Below are positions 1 to 11,972 of a DNA stretch of 51,924 nt, one piece after another. The notes under the pieces are model-generated. The model had not been told where the DNA came from, searched no databases, and was given only the letters and a program-made list of their open reading frames with translations. Positions within the stretch are counted from its first letter, which is position 1; the number at the start of each line of letters is the position of its first letter. The stretch is from Conoideocrella luteorostrata (Eukaryota > Ascomycota > Sordariomycetes > Hypocreales > Clavicipitaceae). A program made the translations under genes and the position numbers. The DNA lies in the NCBI GenBank assembly GCA_032433595.1, contig JASWJB010000313.1, positions 1 through 51,924 of the forward strand, read 5' to 3'.

Positions 1-683
1 TTTTTTTTTTTTTTTTTTGTCTTTCAGATTATTTTGTGTAGTGATGCGGTCTCCCTGGGGCAAGCTGTTGCCAAGTTTTATCTAAACGGGTGTAATACCA
101 CCGCAGGAAATACGAATACGTAAGCCGTAGTCTAAGCCTTGAGGATCATATTCCTGTTTTAGCTTCTTCTATGCAATCAATATTTGTTTGCATGCGAGGT
201 TTAGCGTGTTCTTTTACTATCTGGAGCAAATTCCTCCCATTCTACGTCCACAGACTGCAGTCACGCTGTTCTGATCCATCTTGTCAAGCGTACGTGCGAT
301 CTACTTGAGATTTACGTCCCTGTTAAGGGGCTAATTAGTCCGAGAGAGAACCTGCCGAAGCGGTCAACTGGAAGAAGTGCGCTTCATAATAGCGACTCAT
401 TTCCGGGAGCTTGTTCCCAACTGTCCGGTATAGCCACCAAGCTTTGTGTACTTGGATATCAATGCCCCTACCTGATCAGAGCGATTTAGGTCTTCAGCGG
501 GGAAATGTTGCTTGGTCCTTCATCGAACGAAATAGCCCCTTCTGGTGTGAGACGATCAGTTGGAAAAAAAAAAAATTGTGAGTATATTTGCGCAATTAAA
601 TAAGGGTCACAAAAACTGAATCACTGCACCCTCGTTATGGCAACCAGAACCACGACCCATCATTTACCACGTTCCAAGAGACT
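1..683. other. Intergenic, no gene seen
   Basis: The stretch opens with an 18-nt T run and holds another homopolymer (A run near 565). No reading frame with recognisable coding character is present on either strand. It lies downstream of the minus-strand peptidase gene, so its right edge should contain that gene's 3' UTR. Confidence 0.5.
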
Positions 684-2417
684 TTATATCTCAACCCATG
701 CATAACAGTCTACCTTCTCAGCACTTCGAGGCCACCACTCAATCTCCTTTACTTTACCCTCTCGCCGGACCTTGATCCGCATCATAGCATCAAGATAATC
801 CGCCGCTCCCCAAGCCATCCACGCCTCCACCACCTCATCGCCCTCTTCAACGCCAGCATGTTCGGCCCTCGATCCTTTGACGAGGTTTCTAATCCTATAC
901 TCTTGAACCATGGGCCGGGAGTCGAATCCCAGCTCAAATCTTTCGGCGTCACGACGCACAAGTTTGAGCCCAATACTAGCCAAGCAGTCCGGATGAGGCA
1001 CAATTGTGTCTCCCCGGAACATAGCCTCGTAGTTTTTGTTCTCCTCATCTTTCCCGATGGCGTCGGCGATTAGGGAGCGGTAGTCGAATAGTGTGTGTGA
1101 TTTTTTGGCGACTCGTCGTCTATACAACTCCAGAGTGATGTCGTCAATCGACATTGTTCCATTTGAAGCTAGCTGGAGACGTGCGCTTTCGGCAAGCAGA
1201 TACATAAAGCCTCGTCCGTAGCTGATACGCATGATGTGCAGATTATCCCACGCTCGCCGCAACGCCTCATCATAGTTCATATTGATGACGGGGCTGGTGT
1301 AATAGGCTTGTGTGTAGCCGTTGAGAGACTTCAAGAGCTGCCTGTGTGACAAGGCACCGCCGCGGTGCCCTGCAATACAGCCGTAATAGTTGGCGATGCC
1401 TTCGTCATACCAGGCCAGCTCAGCTTGCTGTTGGCCGTCTGGCAGCGGCCCACTAGACTCCAGCAGAGCGTACTCGTGAACTGTCTCATGAGCCAGCAGA
1501 TCTGTCATGATATCCTCTGTTATTTCCCCGGCAGACGGGTCGCTGTACTCTAAGAGATAGCTCTCCGTGGCGCCTGTTCCACCGAATAGAACGTGGACTT
1601 TTCGCATGAAGACACGAAACGGGTTCGAAGATGAGAAGAACGACGCAATCGCGTTGAAGACCGCAGATGTGGTGGCCGGCAGGGTCGTCATGTCCAAGAA
1701 AGGTTCTCCGAACCAGTACATGGCGAACTCGCGATCGCCATCTTTCTGCAGCTTCGCACCCCAGTCAGGATATCGCTTGAGCTGGCCGATGGCGAAAACA
1801 GAATGGGTGACTACCGAGTCGAGAGTGCCACGACTCTTGCAGTGCACACCGTCACCCATTGACCAAGCGCATCTTGTGCCCTCGGGGGCATCCTCAACCG
1901 CCCATTCAACGGCAACGTCCCACTCTTCGGATTTATCGTCCGAACATGGTGGCACTATCGGGATAAATCCTTCACCCATACCTATCAGCCCACCGCTGAC
2001 ATCTTCACGCAGATCAATCCGTGGGCCGCTTGGTGTAAATTTGTCTGTTTTCCTGGCAGGCGCTAGAAATTGCACGATGACATCTCCTTCGGTGAGAGTT
2101 TCGTCCAAATACCATTGGCGCATCATGTCGCCGCCGTCTTTCTCATCCTGATAATGAAGTGATAGAGGTGCACCCGCAATCGTCGAAGCGGACATGGCAT
2201 CACCATCATATCTGGCTGTTTCCGTTGGACCTCGATTCAGAGGCATGCTCAGGAAAGGTCTTGCGGATGAAAATCGACCTAGTCTAGCTCTGACGACCAT
2301 ATGGACGTAGATAGCCGTAGGATTTGACGCATTTTGGCCATTTTCTGCCTTCGGCGAATACTCCGGTGTGAGGCGCAGTCGAAGAGAAGGAACCTTTTGG
2401 ATGCGTATTTCGCCCAT
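684..2417 (-). CDS. M61-like metallopeptidase with C-terminal PDZ-like region
   Basis: A single-exon frame of 577 aa from the first in-frame ATG (2417) to TAA at 684. The frame stays open upstream to a TTG at 2477, so the N-terminus could be about 20 aa longer if an unseen upstream exon exists. Seen: a zinc-binding HExxH motif, HETVHEY, at about residues 310-316, followed by WYDEG with a likely third zinc ligand Glu near 339, then a helical region. The C-terminal ~90 residues (SRAEHAGVEEGDEVVEA) look like a PDZ domain. The order N-terminal beta-rich domain, gluzincin catalytic domain, PDZ is that of the M61 glycyl-aminopeptidase family. No signal peptide or membrane segment is evident. Physiological substrate is unknown. 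It is transcribed away from the subtilisin gene, with 1.2 kb between them. Confidence 0.8.
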   Translation of the reverse strand: MGEIRIQKVPSLRLRLTPEYSPKAENGQNASNPTAIYVHMVVRARLGRFSSARPFLSMPLNRGPTETARYDGDAMSASTIAGAPLSLHYQDEKDGGDMMRQWYLDETLTEGDVIVQFLAPARKTDKFTPSGPRIDLREDVSGGLIGMGEGFIPIVPPCSDDKSEEWDVAVEWAVEDAPEGTRCAWSMGDGVHCKSRGTLDSVVTHSVFAIGQLKRYPDWGAKLQKDGDREFAMYWFGEPFLDMTTLPATTSAVFNAIASFFSSSNPFRVFMRKVHVLFGGTGATESYLLEYSDPSAGEITEDIMTDLLAHETVHEYALLESSGPLPDGQQQAELAWYDEGIANYYGCIAGHRGGALSHRQLLKSLNGYTQAYYTSPVINMNYDEALRRAWDNLHIMRISYGRGFMYLLAESARLQLASNGTMSIDDITLELYRRRVAKKSHTLFDYRSLIADAIGKDEENKNYEAMFRGDTIVPHPDCLASIGLKLVRRDAERFELGFDSRPMVQEYRIRNLVKGSRAEHAGVEEGDEVVEAWMAWGAADYLDAMMRIKVRREGKVKEIEWWPRSAEKVDCYAWVEI

Positions 2418-3616
2418 GTCGGCGTCAATTGATGCTCTGAATGCGTGAGCTGTGCTGGGCAACCGCAGACGCGGCAAAGATTAGCAATCAAGAAGCGGTT
2501 CACATGGGGTTGCCTCCTCGCTGCACGCTGTGCAAACGAATGCTTCGCGGAGACGGCGTTTTATAATTGAAGTGTTTCATCCCTTTGCTAAGCCCACGTT
2601 GCTGAGAGACGGTTGCCGCATCACGGAACGCGCATGTCGAGAGAGTCTGGATGGACTGCCGGCTACTCGACCCGAAGCCACCAGTTCAAGAGCCAACTTC
2701 TTCGCAATCCAGTCAGCAACCCCTCTCTCTGCGTGACTGCATGACGCGTCAATTTAAGTATTTGTCTCCTCATTACAAGTATTGCTGCATAGTTCAGGTA
2801 TATGTTCCCAAAGATGTGATCGCAATGCAGGAGTGATGACGGGTTCATCCGCAGGTTGAGCGGACATGGTGATCAGGTGTGTGGCTGCTTGCCATCAATC
2901 ACCCCAGCAGACGCAATTGCGGTCGCAACCCTTTCGTAAGCCCTGCGCATTATTTGTGAAAGATCTGCGCTCCTGGTCGTTCCCCAGATCCTTCTTTAAC
3001 TTTGCCGATAATTACCGCCGCCAAAGAGCCGTATCAGTCATCCCCTGAATTAAATGTTCTGCGATGCTTTCTCATCATTCGCTCACTACGTACAACACTA
3101 TCGACTAGTAAAGTTCGTGGCGCAGCCAATTAGAGCCATCAGCCTCATCGGAAATGCTTTGCTCGCATTGCGGCAAGGCGCATCTATCCGAACCCTCTTG
3201 CAATAAGCTCGTTGCACGACCGGCGACTAATTGCTCCGCCTCCTCACCCTCCTGCTATTTCGATATCTTTTACGCGAGGGCTGAAGAGATCAGCTCGGAT
3301 ACGCATTTTGGCTGGCCAGATGCAACCCACCCTGCATGGAAAGGCGCGTTGAAATAGGAAGGAAGGTAAGTCGTCTGGCAATGGGTTCGGGCAATGCCCC
3401 AAAGATGATTGCACGAGCTCCGGTTGTCAGCTGAAAATATCGTGTTGTGAACATGTAACCTGCCACATCTGCCTCCATGTCCAGATGCGGAGAAGTAACT
3501 AGATAAACAACGGGATCTACCCGTCGTAATGTGAGATATAAGACACCGATAGAGTAGCTTCTGGCACTGTTCCTTTATTTCCTCGTCAACCAGCTACCAG
3601 TGTCGCAAACTTCGCC
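2418..3616. other. Divergent intergenic region between peptidase and subtilisin genes
   Basis: About 1.2 kb that should hold the promoters of both flanking protease genes. Short open frames here (60-70 codons, both strands) lack conserved motifs and overlap each other, so I treat them as chance. A TATA-like element sits near the subtilisin start. Confidence 0.5.
3537..3542 (+). promoter_or_regulatory. TATA-like element of the subtilisin gene
   Basis: TATAAG about 75 bp upstream of the ATG at 3617, at a plausible core-promoter distance. Assigned by position and sequence only. Confidence 0.4.
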
Positions 3617-4990
<1,374 letters not shown>

Positions 4991-5675
4991 GATCTATTTA
5001 TCCTTTTGCAACGCTTGTGAGGTCTTGAATTTCTCATTCGGCATGTAACTTTGTGTGTATATACGCCGTATGACGAACTGCCTGTATTTTGTTGTATATA
5101 CTCTGCACACTTATGCCAAATTTGCCGAAAACAACAAACATGCAAACACCTTGACTTGCCTCAATGTGGTGGCCCAACGCCGTAGTGTCAAGCCCAAAAT
5201 TACCGCTCACAGACCTCCAAGTGAGCAGTCACATCCGCAACAAGACACATATAGCTACGCCGAGGCAAGATCGCATCTAGAAATCGATGGAGGCGCGCCG
5301 CACATAATGCGGATCGATCGGCCCCACATCATCACTCTGTCGCACGTAGCATTACATGTTTATTGATGGTCTAAACTCGCAAGGTTAAGGCCGAATGGTT
5401 GATGCATGCTGCAGAGTGTGGATGTCGTAATCAATGCCGCCGCAGATGCGACTCGACAAAGCGGGACGCAATGTGTAGGTACGTAACCCCTCTTCATCTT
5501 TCCTTTTGCACGCCGCTTGCAGTCGTCACTTGCATCGTCACTTCTCCTCACTTTCAACCGTGCATCACGGCCTGACAACCCTGACTTTCACTGTTCAGCC
5601 GCACTATTACTAACGAAATTCACATCTTTCATTACCTGATTATAGCCCGTCAGCAATTGACACGGCCTATTCGCC
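4991..5675. other. Intergenic, no gene seen
   Basis: Lies between the subtilisin stop and the DsbA-like start; it should hold the 3' UTR of the former and the promoter of the latter. A 103-codon open frame (5055-5366, +) has no recognisable motif and biased composition, so it is not called. Confidence 0.5.
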
Positions 5676-6320
5676 ATGGCCGTCCCCCCCAAGTTCGCCG
5701 GTCACAAGCTTGACTTTGCCCCTGCCAGCACCTCCTCCGTGCCTCACTCAACCCACACCTTTGAGCTCTACCTCGACTACTGCTGCCCCTTCTCCGCCAA
5801 GCAGTTCCACACCATCAGCAAGGAAGTCATCCCGGCCATCCGCGAAAATAAATCCTGGTCGTCCAGCTTGACCCTCATCTTCCGCCCGTCCGTCCAGCCA
5901 TGGCACCCTTCGTCAACCCTGATGCACGAAGCAGGTCTTGCTGTACTTCGCCTCGCGCCTGAAAAATTCTGGAACTTTAGCGCTCAGCTTTTCGACGAGC
6001 AGAAGGACTACTTTGATGTCAGCGTCGTGAATGAGACGAGAAACGCTACCTATAAGCGTTTGGCCAAGGTCGCCGCCAAGGTTGGCGTCGATGAGGCTCA
6101 GGTCTACAAGTTGCTCGAAGTGTCAGACAAGCCTGCGGATGATGGATCGCTGAATCTAGGGAACCAGGTGACCAATGACTTGAAGTTGATTACCAGGATG
6201 AACAGGCTGGTTGGTGTGCATGTCACACCTACCGTTGTGTTTGATGGCGTTGTGCAGGACACCAGCTCGGGATGGACCCTGGATCAGTGGAAGGACTGGT
6301 TGGGTAAAAATATGTTGTAG
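5676..6320 (+). CDS. DsbA-like/thioredoxin-fold protein
   Basis: An intronless 214-aa frame with a good start context (cgccATGgcc). Near residue 34 the segment YLDYCCPFSAKQF matches the position of the DsbA/thioredoxin-fold active site, but the motif is CCPFS rather than CxxC. Near residue 189, HVTPTVVFDG supplies the cis-Pro loop typical of the fold, and the middle is an alpha-helical insertion as in DsbA and 2-hydroxychromene-2-carboxylate isomerase relatives. No signal peptide, so probably cytosolic. Without the second active-site Cys, disulfide isomerase activity is unlikely; a role as a glutathione- or thiol-linked oxidoreductase is inference. Confidence 0.75.
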   Translation: MAVPPKFAGHKLDFAPASTSSVPHSTHTFELYLDYCCPFSAKQFHTISKEVIPAIRENKSWSSSLTLIFRPSVQPWHPSSTLMHEAGLAVLRLAPEKFWNFSAQLFDEQKDYFDVSVVNETRNATYKRLAKVAAKVGVDEAQVYKLLEVSDKPADDGSLNLGNQVTNDLKLITRMNRLVGVHVTPTVVFDGVVQDTSSGWTLDQWKDWLGKNML

Positions 6321-7544
6321 TCTAATCGTGTTCGCATGAATTACCCAATGGATCTTATTTGAGCTCTTAACATCTCGATTGAGTTATTTCTGGAGAATGC
6401 AGCATCGTATGATTGGGTTCCGAATGCGGTCCGGCAAGTGTTGAGTTACCGTACCGCCTGAGCCAGTTATAATAAGACACCCTCTTAAGGATTAAATAAG
6501 TGTGCTTTTTGCAAAAGACTTTACTTGCAGATGATAGTTGTCTGCTCGGGATGTGCCGTACTCAGCCCCAATATTGGACAAGGGTGTCTCATGCCGTTTG
6601 TCCAAGCACATAACATGCCTGGGAGGGTTTTAGCGGAGTATTGACAACAGTGGTCCGAAGCCATCGCCCTTTTTGGAACTTGAACGATTAGTCTCTAGCA
6701 CCTGCAGTATCTTCCCGAGGAATGGTCTGTTGAAGCAGTGGCATAACCAAAACAAAGCGGTGGGTTTCCCGTCTGTTTGGATAATTTGCTTGAAGTTCTT
6801 TTCAATTTTGGCTTTGAAAGAGGTTGGGGTTCATCAACAGAGCTGCAGAATCCCGCAATATCGGTGATGGTCAACTGAGACATATCTACTAAGGAACCAG
6901 TATTCGGCCGTCACACACGGCTCGAGAAGCCGTCAAGCTAACGCGCCGACCCGTGCGGCCGGCTGCCTCACGACAGCATACAAATTTCTTCAACTCCACA
7001 AGAGCTTCAAACAGCCAATGGCCAATTCCCAGGGATCTAGGTTGATGGGTGACCGTATTGTCCGTCCTGCAGTCAGGCATGGATGTTGTCGTCTTGAAGG
7101 AGTAATATCCGCGACGATCACAAAAGGAAACAAGGGAAAGTGGTCATGAGCACATTAACATTGTGATTTAGCATCTAAGTTGTCAATTATTGGACTTGCT
7201 GCATTTTGATGTTCGTATTTCATGCATCGGACTCTGCCATGGCTAATGTACAGTAACCATCTGCTCGATGACAGGTGACTGAGTTGGGAACAAACAGGCC
7301 GGAGCTGGAACTCTGTGCGCTCAGACACTTTCTCTCGACTTATCACAGTATATGACTAATCGGCGAAGTCACAATTGCCGAAGCTGTGATGCTGCACGAT
7401 GTCCTATACTTAGGGCCGATTAACGGCCGGCCCGACACCACCAGTTAACTTATACTGTATAAGCACTCTTGAATGTATTCTACAGTAGAACCAGGGTATG
7501 TATTCTATGAATAGCTCACGAGTTTCCAACTGATTGGAAATGAT
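6321..7544. other. Intergenic, no gene seen
   Basis: About 1.2 kb between the DsbA-like gene and the peroxidase promoter. Only short open frames of 60-65 codons without motifs are present on both strands. Confidence 0.5.
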
Positions 7545-7551
7545 TATAAAA
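7545..7551 (+). promoter_or_regulatory. TATA box of the peroxidase gene
   Basis: TATAAAA 105 bp upstream of the chosen ATG (7656). An inverted CCAAT (ATTGG) lies just upstream, near 7533. Positional assignment. Confidence 0.5.
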
Positions 7552-7655
7552 CCCTCGATGTCTCCCTGGGGAAGTGCAGAAGCGTGGCAACTCAGTACCG
7601 GACACAGCAGCCCTTACTACATGAGCACTTCACAGTTTACCTGTCCTTCTTCAAG

Positions 7656-8893
7656 ATGAAAGCCACTATAAGTCTCCTAGCAGCCATTCCCATGGCTTAT
7701 GCCTTTCCCGGCATGTCTGGGCTCATGTCTGAGCTCGGAAAGCGGCAAAGCGACAACTCCAACCTACTGATCGGCGATCTTGTCGACAGACCGATTGTAG
7801 ACCTCTCGGAAACGGGAAACACTATCAGGAACATCCTCCAGGGCACGGAAGATCCCCAAGATCACAGCAATTCTTACAGTTGCCCCCCGGCTATGGATAC
7901 CCGGGAGTGCGCGGAAGACACATGCTGTATCTGGAAACATATTGCAATTGAGATGCAATCCAAAATGTCCGAGCACGGACAGTGCAACGACTTTGCTCGA
8001 CAAGCCATCCGGATGGGTTTCCACGACGCGGCAGCATGGTCACTTGGGACCGGAAAAGACGGCGGTGCAGACGGTTCTTTAATCCTCGCACGGGAGTGCT
8101 ATACTCGAGGTGACAACACGGCATTGAGAAGCGGCTGCGATCAGGTACAGGAGTGGTACGACAGGTACAAGTCCCATGGAGTTAGCATGGCGGACCTCAT
8201 TCAGATGGCTGGCAAGTTCAACCATATGACAGATCAAAAAAGAACATGGCCCCTGATCAAGACTAAACATGTCTGCAGCAAACGTCGCCACGGTTACTTG
8301 CCCCCTCGGCCCACGCGTGCGATCCTTCGTCGGCCGCAAAGACAACCACAACCCAGCACCAGACGGTCTTCTCCCACTGGCTGAAGACTCTGTCGACTAC
8401 CTCCTCTCACTGTTCAGCAATAAGACCATCAGCGCCTCGGAACTTGTCGCCCTCGTGGGCGCACATTCCACCAGTCGGCAGTTCCTAACGGACAAAAGCC
8501 GTTCGGGCGATCCGCAAGACAGCACACCTGGCATATGGGACGTCGCTTTCTATCGGGAGACGCTGCTTCCAATCACGCCTGCCCGCATCTTCAGATTTGA
8601 GAGCGACGTGGGCCTGTCTCGAGATGAGCGCACAAAACATGTTTGGACGGGATTTGCTGGGCCATTTGGCCAAATCCCATGGAATCGGGTAGGTCCTGTG
8701 ACTGCAGCAACTTCGTAGAGCTAAATTTGTGTACTGATGGTGTTAGGCCTACGCTAAAGCTTACGTTCGTATGAGCCTCTTGGGTGTGTATAACATTAAT
8801 GACTTGACTGAGTGCACTGAGGCTGTCCCACTGCCTGTCAGTCTTTTGCGGCCGCCGTTTCTGCAGAGGCCTTGCAAACACGGGCGCGATTAA
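7656..8893 (+). CDS. Secreted class II fungal heme peroxidase (ligninase-like)
   Basis: Exons 7656..8211, 8279..8688 and 8747..8893 give 370 aa. Intron 1 uses a GC donor (GCAAGT...CTGCAG); splicing it restores the family segment ADLIQMAANVATVTCPLGP. The ATG at 7656 starts a clear signal peptide (MKATISLLAAIPMAYA), followed by a Lys-Arg site that could be a propeptide cleavage point. Seen: distal Arg119 and His123 (RMGFHDAA), the calcium-site segment GGADGSL, proximal His248 (LVALVGAHSTS), and several Cys for disulfides. The C-terminus (MSLLGVYNINDLTECTE) matches the family. Class II peroxidases oxidise phenolic substrates with H2O2 outside the cell. I did not identify a catalytic surface Trp or a Mn site with confidence, so a generic low-redox peroxidase is the cautious call. 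Confidence 0.88.
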
Positions 8894-10182
8894 ATATTTA
8901 GTAGTAAATAATCGTTCTGTGTTCTGTGCTTGATGTTGGGACGGAGGTTTCATATGGGCAAATGCATCGTAACTAAAGCCGTCGAATGGCCGCGGCTAAT
9001 TATCCTACGTTTGCGTCTTAATTAGGCGGCCGTTTCTGCGGCGAACTAATAAGCATATTAATTTGTTACCTGTGATTACTTCTCATACTCGGTTGAATTC
9101 ACGTATATTAATTTGTCGCGTAAGACGTCACAGTTGGGTACCGCCCAAATGCGAAATGGATACTATAGCGCTGGGGGAACCAATTGAACGGGCTGGAGGT
9201 AGATACTACCGTCATCCCACCCATGGGATCAATAAATGTAGACAAGTAACTAGCCAGCTGCCAATAGAAAGCAGCCACTGCTTAAAGGCATGTTCATTAC
9301 TCCGTTCAGCTCACGAGTTCTTTCGTCTCAACACCGTCTGTCACGGCCCTTGTTTCCACATCCTAGGCGGAAATCCCGCCTCCAACGTTGGGCTGGAGCC
9401 GCAGCTTCAAGGTGACACTCAATCAGCATAGGTCTTGCGTGGCCCTCCTTCCTGCATGAGTCGGTAGTCCAACCCTCGAACGTATGCCCTCAGGAAATAT
9501 CCTCTCAAGGTTAGTCAATACGGTGCCTGGATTTGCTGGCTTCATCCAACAGCCTCGCAACGTCGAGCACATGTTGACAAATAAGCTTAAGTTGCCAAGA
9601 GAATGGGTCCTTGCGAAACAGAGCCCATTGATCTGTAACGGATGCAAACAACAAGCTGCATCTCACCAGGTACACCATACTTCAAAGTTGGCGGAGACGC
9701 CCCTCATCATGTCGTGTGTCAAAGCGTAGAGCATCATCCGGATCCTCGCCCCACTTTATTGGCCTGATGAACATCTTCACGTTTGGCATTCGTGTCGCGA
9801 CCACGTCTGGATGAAAATCAGATTCTTTTTTAAGGTAGCAGTAGCGTGGAGGTGCCACAGAATACTGGCCCGTCTGGTCATTTTGTTTCAGCAATTGCGC
9901 CAGCCACTGCGGGCCTGAGACAAGCCGCCAATGGAGCGAAACAATAGCAGCCGCCCCCTTGAGGCCGAAACGATTCCGCGACAGATGGATCCGAGGTCCA
10001 AGCCAGCAGTTTGGAAGAGAGCTCCAATGTCATTTAAGACAGCCAACGTCTAAGCTGATTTTCTCCCCTAACTATTATTTAATACTTTTTATTTATTTTT
10101 CTCAGTCTTGTTGTACTTTGCATCTTCGATTGAGGCTCGCATCTTCAGAATCCGTCTTCATTGTATACACTCGTTAGACAAA
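8894..10182. other. Intergenic, no gene seen
   Basis: About 1.3 kb between the peroxidase and the SET gene. The open frames here (up to 122 codons at 9063-9431, +) show no motif or coding pattern. The right end (10070-10110) is a T-rich tract consistent with a pyrimidine-rich fungal core promoter. Confidence 0.5.
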
Positions 10183-11457
10183 ATGGTGTTGCTGGCTACG
10201 CACGCAATGCTGCTTGTCTCGGCTTTGGCCACCGCAGTAGATGCCAAAATAGAGCAATTAAACTTCCTCTGCCAAACACCTGTTAGGCCCCTGTCATTCT
10301 CTGAGCCTCCCGCCGTGCCCAAGACATCACAGGGTCTTTCTCCGTTCGCCAGCAATGCTTCAAAGCCATACCATGTCTATTCAGCTCCAGGGTTTGCCGA
10401 TGGCCGCGGCATATCCATCATCACCTCGCCCGACCGCATCAAGCATTTCCAAAGGGTAGCGCCCTTTGCGCCGGGCACCAATGATCATACATCGCCGCCG
10501 TACAAAGAAGAGCTGGTGGCCGGAAAGGGCCGCGGTCTTGTTGCGACCAAGATGTTTCACCGGGGCGATAAAATATTCGCCGACACCCCTATATTATTGA
10601 TCGATGCAGATATATTCGAGGATTCGGAAGACTTGTGGGTTACGCTGGAGGAGGAAGCCGTTAGGAAGCTGCCACTTGAATCACAGAGGAAGTTTTGGGA
10701 ATTACATGGCCAGCCTGTGCAGAATCCAATTGCTGGCCGGATTGACCCCAATGCATTTGAGTTGAACACGGCAAATGCCACATATTACGCCGTCTTGCCA
10801 GAGATTGCGGTAAGTTTTTCGGTCTTTGTGCTCCTTTTTCTTTCATTTTTCTTCCCTTTATTGTGCCAAGCATTGCAAGGAGCTCCTCGTTCTAACAAGT
10901 ACGGACAGCGCCTCAATCACGACTGTCGCCCAAACGCGGCCTACTTCTTTGACCAAGACACCCTTACCCACCACGTACACGCCATTACCGACATCCCCCC
11001 AGGCACGGAGCTCAGCATCACCTACATTGACCCGACCATGCATCGGAAGAAACGCGTCCGGAAGCTTCTGCGCAACTGGGGCTTCCAGTGCTCCTGCAGC
11101 CAATGCAGCGCCTCTGCCCACCTGTCACAGGCATCGGACCGGCGGCTGTCCCAGATTGTAGACCTGAGTGAGCGCCTGGAAGATGGCGGCTGGGAGAATG
11201 CCTCGCCCGAAATGGCAGAAGCGCTGGTCAGCCTGTACGAGCAAGAGCGGCTATATGCCTCTGGCAGCGAGTCGTATACCTACGCGGCGCTTACGTATTG
11301 CGCTGAGGGCAAGCTCGGCCCGACAATAAAGTATGCGCATTTGGCTGTGGAGTATGGAATACTGGACAATGGGTTTCATGATGTCGACGTGGAAGATATG
11401 AGGGAGTTGGCTGACGCGCCGGAGAAGCAGGACTGTTGGATGCAGAAAATGAGGTAG
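10183..11457 (+). CDS. SET-domain protein with predicted signal peptide
   Basis: Exons 10183..10809 and 10909..11457 give 391 aa. The intron (99 nt, GTAAGT...CAG) is a multiple of three and has no in-frame stop. Residues 1-20 (MVLLATHAMLLVSALATAVDA) look like a signal peptide. The SET motifs are GKGRGLVATKMFHRGD (about 110), RLNHDCRPNA (210-219, created by splicing; NHS reads NHD) and ELSITYID, followed by a post-SET-like CSCSQC cluster (270-275). This arrangement is common in fungal proteins annotated as SET domain-containing protein 5. SET proteins normally methylate protein lysines with S-adenosylmethionine in nucleus or cytosol; a secretory-pathway SET protein is unexpected, and its substrate is unknown. 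An internal start that bypasses the signal peptide cannot be excluded. Confidence 0.82.
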   Translation: MVLLATHAMLLVSALATAVDAKIEQLNFLCQTPVRPLSFSEPPAVPKTSQGLSPFASNASKPYHVYSAPGFADGRGISIITSPDRIKHFQRVAPFAPGTNDHTSPPYKEELVAGKGRGLVATKMFHRGDKIFADTPILLIDADIFEDSEDLWVTLEEEAVRKLPLESQRKFWELHGQPVQNPIAGRIDPNAFELNTANATYYAVLPEIAVSFSVFVLLFLSFFFPLLCQALQGAPRSNKYGQRLNHDCRPNAAYFFDQDTLTHHVHAITDIPPGTELSITYIDPTMHRKKRVRKLLRNWGFQCSCSQCSASAHLSQASDRRLSQIVDLSERLEDGGWENASPEMAEALVSLYEQERLYASGSESYTYAALTYCAEGKLGPTIKYAHLAVEYGILDNGFHDVDVEDMRELADAPEKQDCWMQKMR

Positions 11458-11972
11458 ACAACACACGGGCTGTTAGTATAGCAAAGCTACAAGTGGGCAC
11501 ATCTCGGTTTGTTTTACCGGCCTTTATTGGGGTGTTTTTGGCGCATTTGGCAATTCTAGCCTGAAATAGTCATGTTATCGGCAACCTAGGTTTGACGGCT
11601 ATGACTAAGTTATTCAGGTGTTTAGGTGGGTAGTCAGTTACGTTAGTTGTTGAACGACTCTATCTGCAACCCACCCCTTTTAGTTGTGTAACATCGACTC
11701 TAACCCCGCAAATCTCGATACATCCCTAATAAGCCTCGGCAACATTAGATCGGCCCGCTCCCTCGCTCCTCTTCACCCCCTTGGCCCCCCTTCGCTGCAT
11801 GGGTATTTACAGTTCCCCTCACGTATCCGAACTCAATTTTTCCCGCTCCGTAATCGTATATTCCTGGGCTGGAAATGAGGCCTTGAATACGAGCAGTTTC
11901 ATAAATTGGCTGGCGCTACATGATTGGCTTCAATCCAACGTTTTTTTTTAATAACATTTGACAACCATCATC
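11458..11972. other. Intergenic, no gene seen
   Basis: About 0.5 kb separating the SET gene from the downstream hydrolase, both on the plus strand. It ends in a T run (11941-11949) just before the hydrolase start. Confidence 0.5.

Noticed and set aside
684..2477. Longer start of the M61-like protein at TTG 2477
   Set aside because: TTG starts are not expected in fungal nuclear genes; the first in-frame ATG at 2417 is used unless an upstream exon is shown.
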